DNA of 64,000 nt from Diogma glabrata (GCA_963693315.1 OY856187.1:378276553-378340552); one strand, 5' to 3'. Positions 1-11,560 are shown, numbered from the stretch's first letter. The notes: generated from the letters alone by a model not told the origin. Numbers and translations: made by a program.

Positions 1-224
1 TTCAAAAGAGTCAGGATGGAAACAGATGCAGCACACCAAACTTAACAACAATACTCCATACAAGGACGAATGTAGGACTTACAAATGTGGAGTAATTAAT
101 ATGGAGTAAAATATTTTTTACATCTATTGAGGACTGAGTTGTCTTGGCGTGCTCTTTGCCATCACCATTATACGACCATTTTAGAGTAAGTCGATAGAAA
201 TTTTGATGACCAATAAAATTTTTT

Positions 225-720
225 TCATTCGTCTATTTGTTTGTCACACACACTAATCAAAATATCTTTGGCAAACTCGGTCGTTGATCTGGCAACATTC
301 AATAGCCATGTTTTGGTGGAGTTAAAATTTGAACATATTTCAGCCACGAAGCCATTGGAAACTTTTGCCAGGCTATCATTTACATATATGGCAGCGTCTT
401 TCCGGGCGGGCTTTATTCGTTCATGCATTTTCCCAAGATAGGAAAACGAACGACTTGTGCAGTGTACTATCATCTGCAAAATTATTAATTGGGTTACTGA
501 TGATTTTCATTTCATATAAATTAAAAATAAAGTGGAGACAAAACTAAGCCTTGGGGTAAATCAGCGTTAATTAATTTAGACGCAGAAGAAAAACCATCGA
601 TGGATATCGAAATGTATCGGTCGGTGAGGAAGTTTTGAATAAACTACACAACTGCGGGGTTAAATCCGTACCCTACGCGCTTGCTGATCAGGTTTGCAGG
701 CCGGATTTGATCAAATGCAA
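225..720 (-). pseudogene. LINE reverse transcriptase fragment (jockey/CR1-like), broken
   Basis: Read on the minus strand from about 720 down, the translation runs through landmarks of a non-LTR retrotransposon reverse transcriptase. These are an FDQI stretch (likely a worn form of the FDxVWH region), then GFNP, then LPQGLVLSP at 533-557, and then the catalytic FADD motif at 469-480. The FADD frame soon closes and the reading continues in another frame down to about 225 (FSYLGKM to SVCDKQIDE). There are at least two frameshifts and several stops, so this is a dead 5'- and 3'-truncated copy. The motif order and spacing fit an RT palm. The clade is inferred only from the PQGxVLSP/FADD pattern. 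Confidence 0.8.
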
Positions 721-1165
721 ATTGACGACCAAATTGTAATTAAAGTGGAAAATATTATTCAACTTTGCCTTAAACAACAGAAAATTACTGATTATTTTTC
801 AGTAAAAAAATTGTCCATCGAAGCTTAATCTGAGTAGCCACATATTCAAACATTCTCATTCGAAAATATTAACATACATATGTTAATGTGGCATCGGTTT
901 GATTAGCTTTAACATAATTATTTTATGATAATGAATTGTTTTTTTAAACTGTATGTTGCTATTTTTTGTGGTCGATTTTATATCAATTAACATGTAGTAA
1001 ATAATTGAATATGAAATACAATGATATAATGAGCGTAACAGGCAAATTTGCTTATGCTTTTTTAATTTTTCTGGATATAACGTACCATGGTGTATAACGT
1101 ACGCTTACGTCGGTCCCTTGACCGTACTTTATAAACGAGTTTTACTGTATTTTTAATTTTTTATA
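721..1165. other. AT-rich sequence with no recognised feature
   Basis: AT-rich, with many stops in all frames. I see no gene, repeat unit or motif I can support. Confidence 0.5.
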
Positions 1166-1240
1166 TTATTAATAATAATATAAACTTCCTTACAGTAATT
1201 CAAATTGTTACTATAAGGAAGTTTATATTATTATTAATAA
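1166..1240. repeat. 33-bp-arm hairpin
   Basis: Inverted repeat with 33-bp arms (1166-1198 and 1208-1240), one mismatch, and a 9-nt loop. Weaker complementarity extends outward to about 1145 and 1262. The arms are A/T with a central AACTTCCTTA block. It may be a short MITE; no target duplication was identified. Confidence 0.8.
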
Positions 1241-1336
1241 AATAGCAAATTAAAAATAAACAGGAAAAAGTATATTTTTAAATATTGCGTGAGTACAAAT
1301 TTCTTTATTTGGTGTATTTGTGTATTTTGTGTATTA

Positions 1337-1573
1337 AGCCGCAATTAGATTAGACTATTGCAGAACTCTGCAATATTTCTGCAATAGTGGTGCAATGGTA
1401 GTGTGAAAAATATTCATTGCAGAAAAGTTTGGCAATGAACTCATTGCAAAACATTTCAATGAGTCATTGCAATATTTTGCGATGACTTCATTGCCAAACT
1501 TTTCTGCAATAAATATTTTACACACTACCATTGCAGAAATATTGCAGACTTCTGCAATAGTCTAATTGCAGCT
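1337..1573. mobile_element. Foldback MITE with TTA target duplication, copy 1
   Basis: A 237-bp element that is almost one long inverted repeat. It begins AGCCGCAATTAG and ends with the near reverse complement CTAATTGCAGCT. It is flanked by TTA on both sides (1334-1336 and 1574-1576). The interior repeats TTGCAGAA/TTCTGCAA words. A shorter relative lies at 18684-18851 with the same ends and the same TTA flanks. A 3-bp TWA duplication is typical of PIF/Harbinger transposons, so a Harbinger-derived MITE is the best guess. No transposase is present. Confidence 0.82.
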
Positions 1574-2170
1574 TTAAACTTAAAACTAAAGTTTTTAAAA
1601 TAAATTTAAACAAATTTTTTATTAAAGATGAAAAACGTGATCTACGCAGGTGAAAAAGTCGAAATTTGAACTTGACCATTTTTGATTTTCCTGAAACTTG
1701 GCATATAAGTAGTATGGACAAAATAAAAAATACGACTTATTTTAAATTTTTTTTAAAGTGCATAGTTTGAGCATAGGGGGCACCCCAACATGCATGAAAA
1801 ATGAAAATTCTGCCAATCCGATGTAACTTTGAAATTAAATTGCTCAAGAACGGCTATACAGATTTCATCAAACTTTTTTTTGTTTGATAGATGACTAATT
1901 ATTCGTTTGAAAAAAAATTAATTTATTCAATTTTAATTTTTTTTTTTTTAATTTTTGGTTCGGAGTGCAGTAAAATCTTAAAATCAAATAATTTAATTTT
2001 ATTGTTGCAAAATCGCCTTTTTGATTTCACACAGAGGATTTTGCAAAATACTACAGCAACTTTTCACTATTCACAAATTAAAAAAAAAACACACACTTGT
2101 CTAATTTTAATTTATTTATTATAAAAATCTACTGAACTATATACAAAATCTAAAAAGTTTCTTTTACTAG

Positions 2171-2193
2171 TTTCGATCTAGGATCATCTTCAG
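2171..2193 (-). ncRNA. Hammerhead-ribozyme-like core of Penelope element A
   Basis: Read on the minus strand: CTGAAGA, then a GATC-CTA-GATC stem-loop, then GAAA. This is the conserved arrangement of a hammerhead catalytic core (CUGANGA, stem II, GAAA). Hammerhead motifs in the terminal repeats of Penelope-like elements are established. I could not define stems I and III or the cleavage site, so self-cleavage is not claimed. Confidence 0.55.
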
Positions 2194-2460
2194 AAAAAAA
2201 AATTTTTTGCAACTAAAATCCAAATCAAAAGTTACTGACCAAAAAACTAACCTTAACATACAAACAAAAACCTAAGCTGACTTTAGGATTAAAAATAACA
2301 GAAATTAAATCTTAAAATTAATTACAGTAATTTAACAAAAGAAGTGAGTGAGAAAACAATATTTATCTAAGTATAAAACAAAATATTATTTAAAGAAAGG
2401 GGGGTGTTTACTTAATAACTAATTAGAAAAACCCAGTGACAAATGCAATTACGTTAAGTT

Positions 2461-3644
2461 TTAAGGTGGATTTTTGGTAATTTTAAAAAGGTTTGAAAAA
2501 ATAACATTTTGCCTGTCTTCGCTATTCATGATGTTGGGTTTAAATTTTTCAATGAATAATGACTCGTACGCGTCTAGATACCAGCTTCTTCTAACGGTTT
2601 TGATAATTTTTGAATTCAACGGATCTATCTTGTATGTTGGGTTGTCTGCCATATGAACTGCTACACTGGATTTGGTGATGTGCTTATTGTTTGCTGCTGT
2701 GCTGCTGTGCATGATGTTTGTCCAATGTATCTATCAGGGCAATTTTGACAGCATATTTGATCATTCCTGCTTTTTCTGAAAGGTCTTCCTTATCTGTATA
2801 TTTGCTCAATAAGCTGTTCAAAGTTCTGCTACTGGTTGTTAATTTAATTTTGTGTGGCTTCAGGAGATTTCCTATCTGGTTTGTTATTACTGGATAGTAT
2901 GGCACACTAATTCTTCGAGCTAATGTTTCGTTTTCTGCACAAATCGTTGTAAAAATTTTCTTCCAACTTTTTATTTTAAAAGTTTGCAGAATCTTTTGTA
3001 TAAAACTGGCTCCATACCCATTAACTCTTGCAGCGTCTCTTACGTAATATTCTTCCTCTTTAAATTCCTTTTCGTCCATTGGAATGTTATACAACCTGTG
3101 AGCCAATGCATTGAAAGCTGCTTTCTTATGACTACCATGGTGAAAAGAATCTGCTGTGATAAACCGCATTGTATTGGTAGGTTTTCGATAGATCCCAAAC
3201 TTGACTTTTTTTCTTTTTTCTAATAACTTTTATGTCCAAAAAAGGCAGGCTTCCATCAATTTCTTCTTCTACTGTGAACTTAATTGTTGGGTACTGGCTA
3301 TTCAACAGTTGCAGGATAGATGATACATTTTCTTTTCTAATAACTGCAAACACATCGTCCACATATCTCCTCCAAATTCTTGGGAAAAGCTCTGATGATT
3401 CCTTTAAATGTTTTTCTAAGTGGCATAACAAAACATTGCTCAAATATGGTGCAATTTTGCTGCCCATGCTTGTTCCAAAGTGTTGCTTATAAACATTTCC
3501 CCTGAACTGGAAGAAATTCTGCTTCATGCATGTTACTCTCCGTAGGACATTTATCTTAGTTTCATTAACATTCTGAAGTCGTAGATGGTCTGTTAAACAA
3601 TCAAAATTCCACTGTGTGAAATCAAAAGGGCAATTTTGCAACAA
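2461..3644 (-). pseudogene. Penelope-like RT and GIY-YIG endonuclease remnant (element A)
   Basis: Minus-strand translation in three overlapping frames. The first (3644 to 3132) has RT motifs GTSMGSKIAPYLSN, then RRYVDDVFAV with YVDD at 3354-3365, and then LPFLDIKV. The second (3169 to 2684) covers the RT thumb and linker (RFITADSFHHGSHK, VNGYGASFIQKIL). A GIY-YIG-like CQNCPDRYIGQT at 2715-2750 is in a third frame, and the endonuclease C-terminus (SSVAVHMADNPTYKID to the stop at 2461) is in a fourth stretch. The N-terminal half of the RT is missing. Several frameshifts make it non-functional. The Y-V-D-D box with a downstream GIY-YIG domain identifies a PLE. Confidence 0.88.
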
Positions 3645-3661
3645 TAAAATTAAATTATTTA

Positions 3662-3672
3662 ATTAATTTATT
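3662..3672. repeat. Middle copy of an 11-bp sequence present three times
   Basis: attaatttatt occurs exactly at 1917-1927, 3662-3672 and 5134-5144. These three points bracket Penelope fragment A and Penelope fragment B. The outer pair coincides with the point where the host foldback arm is interrupted, so it is a target-site duplication. The middle copy marks the junction between the two fragments. Confidence 0.7.
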
Positions 3673-5133
3673 AAAAAATTATATAATTTTCTTGTGTGAA
3701 CTACTTGAAGTGATTGCAATAATACACAGTAAAACAACGTCTTTTTTCACTTCAAAAACTTTTTATTGAAACACCAAATATTTTCTGTCTCTAAGAGACC
3801 TTCTTCTTGGGTTAATTGTTTTCTAAACTAAACTAAACTGAACATCAATGACTATTTATATACAAAAACAAAGCTATGGATCTTAAAGTAATTAACGTTA
3901 AAAAGTAATTAAAGCTAGTGGGTTTATCCCATTGACAAAGATTGTGGATATAAAATTTAACAACTATATTATAAACAGGACAAATGAAGGCGTAACGGAG
4001 AAAAAACATTTTTTAATTTAATTATTAGTGATTTTATGAATGAAGTATTTTATGACGGTTTTTAATTTTAAAAAGGACACCACAGATCGTTTCATAACAG
4101 TAGATTCGAATCACCCATGGCAACACAAAATGGCAGCATTCAGAAGCATGGTACATCATCTAATAAATATTCCACTCAGCCCAATATGTTATTCGAAAGA
4201 GGAAGAAAACATTAAACGTATCGCCAATGTTAATGGATTTAATAGCTTTCACATTGACACCCTTGTAAAGAAAGCCAAAAAGATAAAAGTAATACGGGAC
4301 ACCACAGCTTTGACTTCAACCACTGAAATTAAGAAGAGGGAAAAGGTTAGTTTTGATCCGTGAGTCTCTACAAAGCTGAAAAATATATTCAAACGCCGAA
4401 AAGTAGAGCTAATACCAACAACAGATCAAAAATTATCCAGTATACTTACCAACAATAAAGATAAAATCCCACAACATTGCCAAAATGGAGTTTATGAGAT
4501 CAGTTGCTCAGGATGTAGTAAGAAATATATCGGATCATCAAAAAAACAAATTATCACAAGATTTAAAGAACATACAAACGTTAAAGCCAATTTCGATAAA
4601 TCAGCAGTAGCCAAACACATCGTAGATCACAACCACATAATCAACAACAGCAATTTAAAACTTTTACACCCGGTCCGCGACAACAGGAAGCTAGAGATAA
4701 TAGAATCTTACTACATCCAACAAGAAAAAGAAGAAGATTTAATCAACAACGACAGAGGTCCAGTGTACAGCCCCCTTTTTAAAATTAAAAAATCCGTCAT
4801 AAAATACTTCATTCATAAAATCACTAATAATTAAATTAAAAAATGTTTTCTCTCCGTTACGCTTTCATTTGTCCTGTTTATAATATAGTTGTTAAATTTT
4901 ATATCCACAATCTTTGTCAATGGGATAAACCCACTAGCTTTAATTACTTTTTAACGTTAATTACTTTAAGATCCATAGTTTTGTTTTTGTATATAAATAG
5001 TCATTGATGTTCAGTTTAGTTTAGTTTAGAAAACAATTAACCCAAGAAGGAGGTCTCTTAGAGACAGAAAATATTTGGTGTTTCAATAAAAAGTTTTTGA
5101 AGTGAAAAAATAGACGTTGTTTTACTCTGTATT
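3673..5133 (+). mobile_element. Penelope-like retroelement B with inverted terminal repeats
   Basis: A coding core of about 0.75 kb on the plus strand is flanked by inverted arms of about 350 bp (roughly 3719-4077 and 4780-5131). The arms match closely through the words caatgactatttatatacaa and gacaaagattgtggatataa. A 5'-truncated copy preceded by an inverted copy of its 3' terminal repeat is a known Penelope arrangement. Both arms carry a GTCTC-TTA-GAGAC stem-loop followed by aGAAA (5053-5069 plus; about 3787-3798 minus). Its position resembles the hammerhead region of other PLEs, but the CUGANGA box is not intact. About 46 bp at 3673-3718 is outside the arms. Confidence 0.82.
4040..4834 (+). 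pseudogene. Penelope-like RT thumb plus GIY-YIG endonuclease (element B), one in-frame stop
   Basis: One reading frame of 265 codons, interrupted only by a TGA at 4361-4363. The first residues come from the inverted arm. From about residue 14 it reads as the PLE region after the RT core (RFITVDSNHPWQHKMAAFRS, ANVNGFNSFHID). After the TGA comes KLKNIFKRRKVELIP, then the GIY-YIG domain GVYEISCSGCSKKYIGSS with YIG intact, and RFKEH. It ends LEIIESYYIQQEK to a stop inside the right arm. The catalytic RT palm is absent, so it cannot be autonomous. Domain identity is secure from the C-x2-C-x4-YIG pattern. Confidence 0.85.
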
Positions 5134-6498
5134 ATTAATTTATTGTTTTTATAATTAATTTTTAAATAAAAATATTAAAAAAACTTTTTTAAAGATGGCG
5201 CTAGGGTCAAAGATCAATTGGAATTTAATTAATTTTTTTTCTGGAAATAGTTCTATCCTTACTCTCAAATATATCAAATTTACAAAGAGGCGTTAATTTT
5301 TGTTCTTGAGATATTTAATTTTAAAGATTTTTAGTACGGCTGAAATTCGAATTTTTCTTCATTTTTTCAAACAACTTCCATTAACAAAAAATTTTAAAAT
5401 AAATTAAATTTTAACTTTTTTTATTTTTTAAATATAGTTCTAACCTTCCTTTAAAATATATCAAATTTACAAAGAGGCGTAAATTCGTGTTCTTCAGATA
5501 TTTAATTTTATAGATTTTTAGTCCGATTAAAATTCTAATTGTTCATTGTTTTCTCGAACTTCAGTGGTTAAAATTTTTGATGATAAAAATTGTTCGAAAA
5601 AATAATGAACAATTAGAATTTTAGAATGACTAAAAATCTTTAAAATTAAATATCTCAAGAACACGAATTAACGCCTCTTTGTAAATTTGATTTATTTTAA
5701 GGGAAGGTTAGAACTATATTTAAAAAATAAAAAAAGTTAAAATTTAATATATTTTAAAATTTTTTGTCAATGGAAGTTGTTTGAAAAAATGAAGAAAAAT
5801 TCGAATTCAAGTCGCACTAAAAATCTTTAAAATTAAATATCTGAAGAACAAAAATTTAAGCCTCTTTGAAAATTTGATATATTTTAGAATAAGGATAGAA
5901 CTATTTTCAGAAAAAAAATTAATTAAATTCCAATTGATCTTTGACCTTAGCGCCATCTTTAAAAAAGATTTTTTTATATTTTTATTTGAAAATTAATTAT
6001 AAAAACAATAAATTAATTTTTTTCAAACGACTAATTAATCATCTATCAAACAAAAAAAAGTTTGATGAAATCGGTATAGCCGTTCTTGAGCAACTTAATT
6101 TCAAAGTTATATCGAATTGGCAGAATTTTCATTTTTCATGCATGTTGGGGTGCCCTAAACTATGCACTTTAAAAAATTTTTAAAATAAGTCGTATTTTTT
6201 ATTTTGTCCATGCTACTTATATGCTAAGTTTCAGGAAAATCAAAAATGGTCAAGTTTTCACAACTCTGTCTAGAACACGTTTTTCATCTTATGGATCGTG
6301 TACACATATCTTTGTAAGAACAATTCGATGTAAGGAAGAAAAACTTGACATTATAATAAAGTATACCAATATTTCAATTTAATTAACAAATCAAAATAAT
6401 TCACTTTGACAAACAAATAGTTTCAAATTCCTTACATTTTCTACCTTAAAAAAATCCTTCAACAGGAATTTTGGTTTCTAGAAGAATAAAAAAAAAAG

Positions 6499-7953
6499 GA
6501 AATGAGGTTTTAATTTTGTATATATTTGTATTGGAATTCATTGACCTCAATAAAAAAAAATTTCTGCGTTTTTAGTTTTTGTTTTTTTTACCCTGTCTTA
6601 AGATACAGGGTGATGAAAAATCAAAAAATTGCTTGACCCTGGTGTATTGAAATGGCTCTACAGTCAAAACTATTGAATTGATTTTAATGTTATATAGCTC
6701 AAAACGTAGGTATTAAACAAAGCTAATCAAAATATTAATTAACATTTTCTTGAACACTTTCTTTAAGAAAAATAACGGTAAAAAGTTCAAATTCGATTTC
6801 TAGAAATGCGTATTTTTTAAATTTTTGATTTTTTAATATGTGCAAGATAAATATGCTACTAACATTTTATAAAAAATTCAGGAGGGGAAAATTTTCTTTT
6901 TTTATTAATTTTATTGCAACACTCCTCAAAATTTTTCATCATAAAAAAGTGGAGTTAAAAAATGAACAGTTTTTTTTGGATTTACATATATGTTTTTATA
7001 ATAAATTTTTTATTTCAACTCAAAATAAATATTTTACACATTTTTTATCATTTATTTAATTTTACATTACTAAATTCCGTAGAGTTAGAATAACGTCTAG
7101 CCAAGATTAATCCATCATTTGCAGGAATGTATGAGTGATATCCTCGTGTTCCAGGAATTGTTTCTAAATTGGCGTATCTATCAGCTAGTTGATTTCGTTT
7201 TGCAATGCAACCTGCCTCCGTTACATAGAAAAAATGCATGCTATCTTGAAAATTGCCTGGAGCTGCTTCCCAGTTATATAACTCCAGAGGTGTTGATATA
7301 ACCTTGTCGTATTCTTTACATACCTACAAATGATAGATCGATCTTGGCTAGACGTTATTCTAACTCTACGAAATTTAGTAATGTAAAATTAAATAAATGA
7401 TAAAAAATATGTAAAATATTTATTTTGAGTTAAAATAAAAAATTTATTATAAAAACATATATGTAAATCCAAAAGAAACTGTTCATTTTTAACTTCATTT
7501 TTTTTATGATGAATAATTTTAAGGAGTGTTGCAATAAAATTAATAAAAAAAAACAAAAGATTTTCCCCTCCTGAATTTTTTATAAAATGTTAGTAACATA
7601 TGTATCTTTCACATATTAAAAAATCAAAAATTTTAAAAATACGCATTACTAGAAAATCGAATTTGAATTTTTTTCGTTCTTTTCCTTAAAGAAAATGTTC
7701 AGGGTCATATAATGTGGATTATTATTTTGATTAGCTCTGTTTAATACCACATTTTGAGCTATATAACATTAAAATCAATTCAGTAGTTTTGACTGTAGAG
7801 CCATTTCAATACACCAGGTTCGAGCAATTTCTTGATTTTTCAACACCCTGCATCTTAAGACAGGGTTAAAAAAAAACTAAAAACGCAGAAAATTTTTTTT
7901 TCAATGTCAACGAATTCAATACCCAAATATACAAAATCAAAACCTCATTTCCA
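6499..7953. mobile_element. Foldback element with about 610-bp arms and a coding loop
   Basis: Arms at about 6499-7110 and 7341-7953 are reverse complements. For example, ACCCTGTCTTAAGATACAGG in the left arm has its partner near 7850, and the CTAGACGTTATTCTAACTCT block is at the inner edge of the right arm. The loop of about 230 bp (7111-7340) is occupied by an open reading frame on the minus strand that runs into the left arm. The divergence between arms is a few percent plus indels by eye. No target duplication was resolved. Confidence 0.85.
7048..7323 (-). CDS. Unidentified coding fragment in the loop of a foldback element
   Basis: Open on the minus strand from just after a TAG at about 7324-7326 to a TAA at 7048. 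It encodes about 91 residues beginning VCKEYDKVISTPLELYNWEA. Later parts include IPGTRGYHSYIPAND and a C-terminus LARRYSNSTEFSNVKLNK. An internal Met lies at 7239. The 5' edge reads TTTGTAG/GTATGT, so an upstream exon is possible. The composition looks coding (few low-complexity runs, mixed charged and aromatic residues). I do not recognise the family. Its last 18 codons and stop lie in the left arm, and the right arm carries the same C-terminus on the plus strand starting at about 7341 (one E to K change). It is either the element's own gene, 5' truncated, or a captured exon. Confidence 0.45.
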   Translation of the reverse strand, partial: VCKEYDKVISTPLELYNWEAAPGNFQDSMHFFYVTEAGCIAKRNQLADRYANLETIPGTRGYHSYIPANDGLILARRYSNSTEFSNVKLNK

Positions 7954-8326
7954 GACCTTGCTGATTTCACGTGTTTTTCCCCTGCTGAAAAAATATCAGA
8001 ACCTTAATTTTTCAGCATCTGTCGGGTACGAGATTTAAATATTTAAGAAACGGAAGCATAGAAAACTAAATGACTAATGGCAGCATCTGGTTAGAAAAGA
8101 TTAAAATGGTATGCTACACAAGTAATCTGTTTTTGAAATCTGTCTATGTACTAGCCTTAAAATAAAAGTAAGGATTTGTTTCTGTGGATGTGAGTGACGA
8201 AGTTCGTATAAACGAAGTTTGAATAAACTTTATAAGAATGAGAAAATCTACTTATTTAAAATAAATACTCGTATGTTCCTATAAAAGTTGTTGAATTAAA
8301 ATAAAAACTCGTATGTTTTATAATAT

Positions 8327-8573
8327 CGTCGCTTTAATAATGAAACAACGTATGCTATTTATACGTTGTTTTTATATAATAGGTGCGCTGCATTCCCCAT
8401 AAGGGCATCTTTGAATTGGCCTTTTTACATTTTCGAATTATTTTATGACTGGGGGTAAGAATTAATAAATTATAAATTAACGTCCATGCAAATGCATGCG
8501 CACATCAAACTTTAAACTCAAATATCTCGAAACTATACTTTTGCGTATACGTCATTTCATTATTAAAGCGACG
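8327..8573. mobile_element. CGTCGC-ended MITE, copy 1 (247 bp)
   Basis: Terminal inverted repeats begin CGTCGCTTTAATAATGAAAC and end with the matching ATTATTAAAGCGACG. Longer relatives lie at 13933-14649 and 40972-41662. The interior shares GGTGCGCTGCATTCCCCATA with copy 3. This copy lacks most of the middle. Flanks are ATAT on the left and AATA on the right, so the target duplication is not clean here. An imperfect direct repeat of about 44 bp (aactcgtatgtt) lies just upstream (about 8260-8326). Confidence 0.85.
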
Positions 8574-10059
8574 AATAATACAAATATTTCTATTTATTCT
8601 AGCAGTATTTATATTTATAATAACTCAGTAGTATCAATTAACGTTATTGTTTTTCCAACCCAGACCAGACACATGACAAACCTTGCACAACAGTAAACGA
8701 ATAGAAAATGAATACATGTATGTATAGTTTGGCCGTGAATCGCTTGATTTTCAAATTTTCGTAAGATATAAGTACCATTATGTGTTCGTTATCATAAGAT
8801 AAATTAATTTTTTGTTAATTATATTATTTAATGTATAGTTTACTAAACATAACGATGTTCACACTACAAATATTAGTCACTTTCATATAATAAAATATAA
8901 AAAATCTTATGCATAACTTTATATACTAAACATAATCGTTTACAATTTACTACCCAGATAAATCTAAAATAACACGAGAATTTTTTCATATTTTTAAATA
9001 ACTTTTCCTCCAACGCATTTTTTCTATTTCCAATAAGAATTTTCCTTTTATTTATGTTAAAAAAAGGACAGTTGTTAGTATTTATATATAAATTATATAT
9101 CATAATATTGTGACGTATAAACTCATATTTTACTACTCGTACAAAATTTTCCAATGACGTCATTATATGAAATGAAAATGTATAATACTTTATACAAAGA
9201 AAATTAGGAAAGGAAAAATGAGGAAAGTGAGTTGCATTTTTTGTAATTTCCTTGATATATTTATAAACAAATTTAAGCTGAAGTACGTATTATTTGGGAT
9301 GTTGTGAAATTTATATAAATAATATTATCATATCCTAACTCTAAATGACAATGAGTTTTGTTTTTATCCAACATTCAAATATAGAATAAGTTCTTATAAA
9401 TATATTTCTATTTTATGCAGGCTTTAACATTACTGCTTCACTGAGAAAATTGCAATCAAACATCCTTCAATAACAAAAAATAATTCGAAATTATTTTTAA
9501 AATATGTCAATATATTTTGTAATTCTGCCTAAAGTAAAAAGGATACATTCACTAATGTTGGCAATTTCATACTCAAACTCAATATTGACATTATTAATAT
9601 AAAGCCTTAAGATTTGATATAATATTGATAAAAGACCCATTTTTGTTGTCAGAAGACGTATAGTATATGAAATTATGTGGGAAAAGTAACACATGGATAC
9701 GTGTGTCACGTGAATTTAAAGGTATTAAAGAATTATAGTTAAGGCTAATGCAAATAACCATATTAAAGAGTTATAGTTAAAGCTAATGTTTTACAGTCCC
9801 AATTTCGATTAAACTTTTAACGCTGTACGTAATTATTTCCTTTCGGTTTCAGTTCATTTCATATTTTTGGAAGAAAAGGACGGTGAAAGAGTTTTTAATA
9901 AGTACAGTTAGGCTACTTCCCCTCAGGTATCTGAGGTACTTTACCTGAGATATCTTCAGCCCCTTTTTCTCTGTTTCTTCTAGAGTAGCCGTCCAAGCGT
10001 CCGAGGCACATGGACAAAGACTTTCTCAAATAATACTTAAGGTTGGGTTTTAAGCCTCA
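8574..10059. other. AT-rich sequence without a recognised gene
   Basis: Short ORFs here have no recognisable motif. A short direct repeat (attatagttaa[ga]gctaatg) occurs near 9733 and 9770. Nothing else can be supported. Confidence 0.5.
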
Positions 10060-10091
10060 GCTTTATTGAGGGTTCTAACCCTCAATAAAGC
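10060..10091. repeat. Perfect 15-bp hairpin
   Basis: GCTTTATTGAGGGTT, a 2-nt loop, then AACCCTCAATAAAGC. It is not followed by a feature that explains it. Confidence 0.75.
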
Positions 10092-10849
10092 TATCTTTGC
10101 CCTGTTCTCAATCAATAAACTCAAAAGAATTAGCATGTGTCCTCATGCCGACTTCCAGACAACTTCCAATCTCTAACAAATAAGGTGGCGTTTAGCCCTT
10201 CTAGCAGTGCGAGAGATGTCTTCCTGGTCATGATCCCAATTCTGAAAATGTGAAGCGGTGAAGTGATAAGTTTTTCATCACTTCTCTGCAAAAATACGAT
10301 TTCTAGTCTAAGTGAGTGAAGTTTAAAAACTAGATAGATAACATAAACATTCATATCTAAACAGGTTCATTTACATGATTCGACACGCACAATCTAACCG
10401 ATCGTCTTTTGTCAATATTTTTCAACCAGTTTGATTTGATATCTTAATTTGATATTGCATTTAGTTCATGAATTTTTTTGGATATTTACTTGTACATGTT
10501 GTACGTATTGGACAGTCAATCGGAATTAAATCCTGAAATATATGGAGGGGCTGAAATCTCAAGCTCTGAGATATCAAGACCTCGGCCTGGGTTAAGGATT
10601 TTGATATAGTTTTCGGCAAAAAACTTTTATGAGGACATGGTTTTTAGTTTTGGGCAGCGATGTATATCAAACATAACTTTTTGTTAAACTACATGTATTT
10701 TTTATCTCTGTTTGGATATGTATTACAAAACTAACACGAAACAACAATACGTTGTTGGAAAATTATAACAGATCATATATTAACATAATTTAGTGAAAAG
10801 ATTATACAATCAGCAAACTACTCAAAAACCTCGCAATTTAGCGTTTCGG

Positions 10850-11560
10850 GAACATATTTCAAAATCACAAATTCAAATTTCTTTCAAAATTGAAAAAATA
10901 TTATAAAATGAAAAATTCAAACTTTTTTCAAAAAAAATTCTAAAAATATTTGAAAAATTATTACAAAATCAAAGATTAAAACTTTTTTCAAAAATTCTAA
11001 AAATATTGAATAAATTCTTACAAAATAAAAAATTGTAACTTTTTCCAAAATTATAAAAATTATAATAAATCAAAAATTTAAAATTTTATAAAATTCCAAA
11101 AATATTCCAAAAATTCTGACAAAATCAAAAATTGAAACTTTTTTCAAAATCCTAAAAATATGTATACATAAAATTCAAAAGTTCTATTTTTTTCAAAATT
11201 CTAATAATATTCCAAAAATTAAAATAAAATCGAAAATTGAAACTTTTTTTAAATCCTCATAATATTCCAAAAATTCTCAAAAATTAAACAACTGAAACTT
11301 TTTTTAAAATTCTAAAAATATATATAAAACTCAAAAATTTTTTAAAAATATTTCAAAAATTGGAATAAAATCAAATATTTAATCTTTTTCTAAATTGTAA
11401 TAATATTCCAAAAATTCTTACAAAGTCGAAAATTAAAACTTTTTCCATAATTCTAAAAATATTGCAAAAATTATTACAAAATCAAAAATACAAACTTTTT
11501 TCAAAATTCCAAAAATATTTCAAAAACTATAACAAATTCAAAAATTTCCATGTCCAATTT
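10850..11560. repeat. Degenerate A-rich tandem repeat inside family X
   Basis: Roughly 60-70 bp units share the pattern TTC(A/T)AAAATTCTAAAAATATT, then AAAAATT, then TACAAAATC, then AAAAATT and AAACTTTTT. About ten imperfect units occur. The same pattern appears in about 56230-56500 and, on the minus strand, in about 50095-50185. Confidence 0.65.

Larger units (their letters stand above)
1928..3661 (-). mobile_element. Penelope-like retroelement A, truncated and rearranged
   Basis: Minus-strand PLE carrying the C-terminal part of its reverse transcriptase, a broken GIY-YIG endonuclease and a 3' region (about 2050-2460) with a hammerhead-like core. About 60 bp of the RT coding region near 3605-3660 is also present inverted at 1983-2045, so the outer end carries an inverted scrap of the element's own 5' part. 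Such 5' inversions are common in PLE insertions. It is bounded by attaatttatt at 1917-1927 and at 3662-3672. The 1928-1982 stretch is not explained. Confidence 0.8.
1626..6291. mobile_element. Foldback element (about 1.45 kb) split by a Penelope insertion
   Basis: Sequence 1626-1927 is the inverted counterpart of about 5990-6291, and 5134-5545 is the inverted counterpart of about 5600-6005. If the block 1928-5133 is removed, the left arm reads continuously (1626-1927 then 5145 onward) and matches the right arm along its length. This gives arms of about 700 bp around a short centre near 5546-5600. The arms also contain a diverged direct repeat (5263 and 5448 onward, both with a TTTACAAAGAGGCGT core). 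No coding region is recognised in the arms. The outer ends begin AAGATGAAAAACGTG; no clear target duplication was seen. Confidence 0.85.

Noticed and set aside
10130..10354. 74-codon minus ORF
   Set aside because: Composition is plausible, but no motif or splice context supports it.
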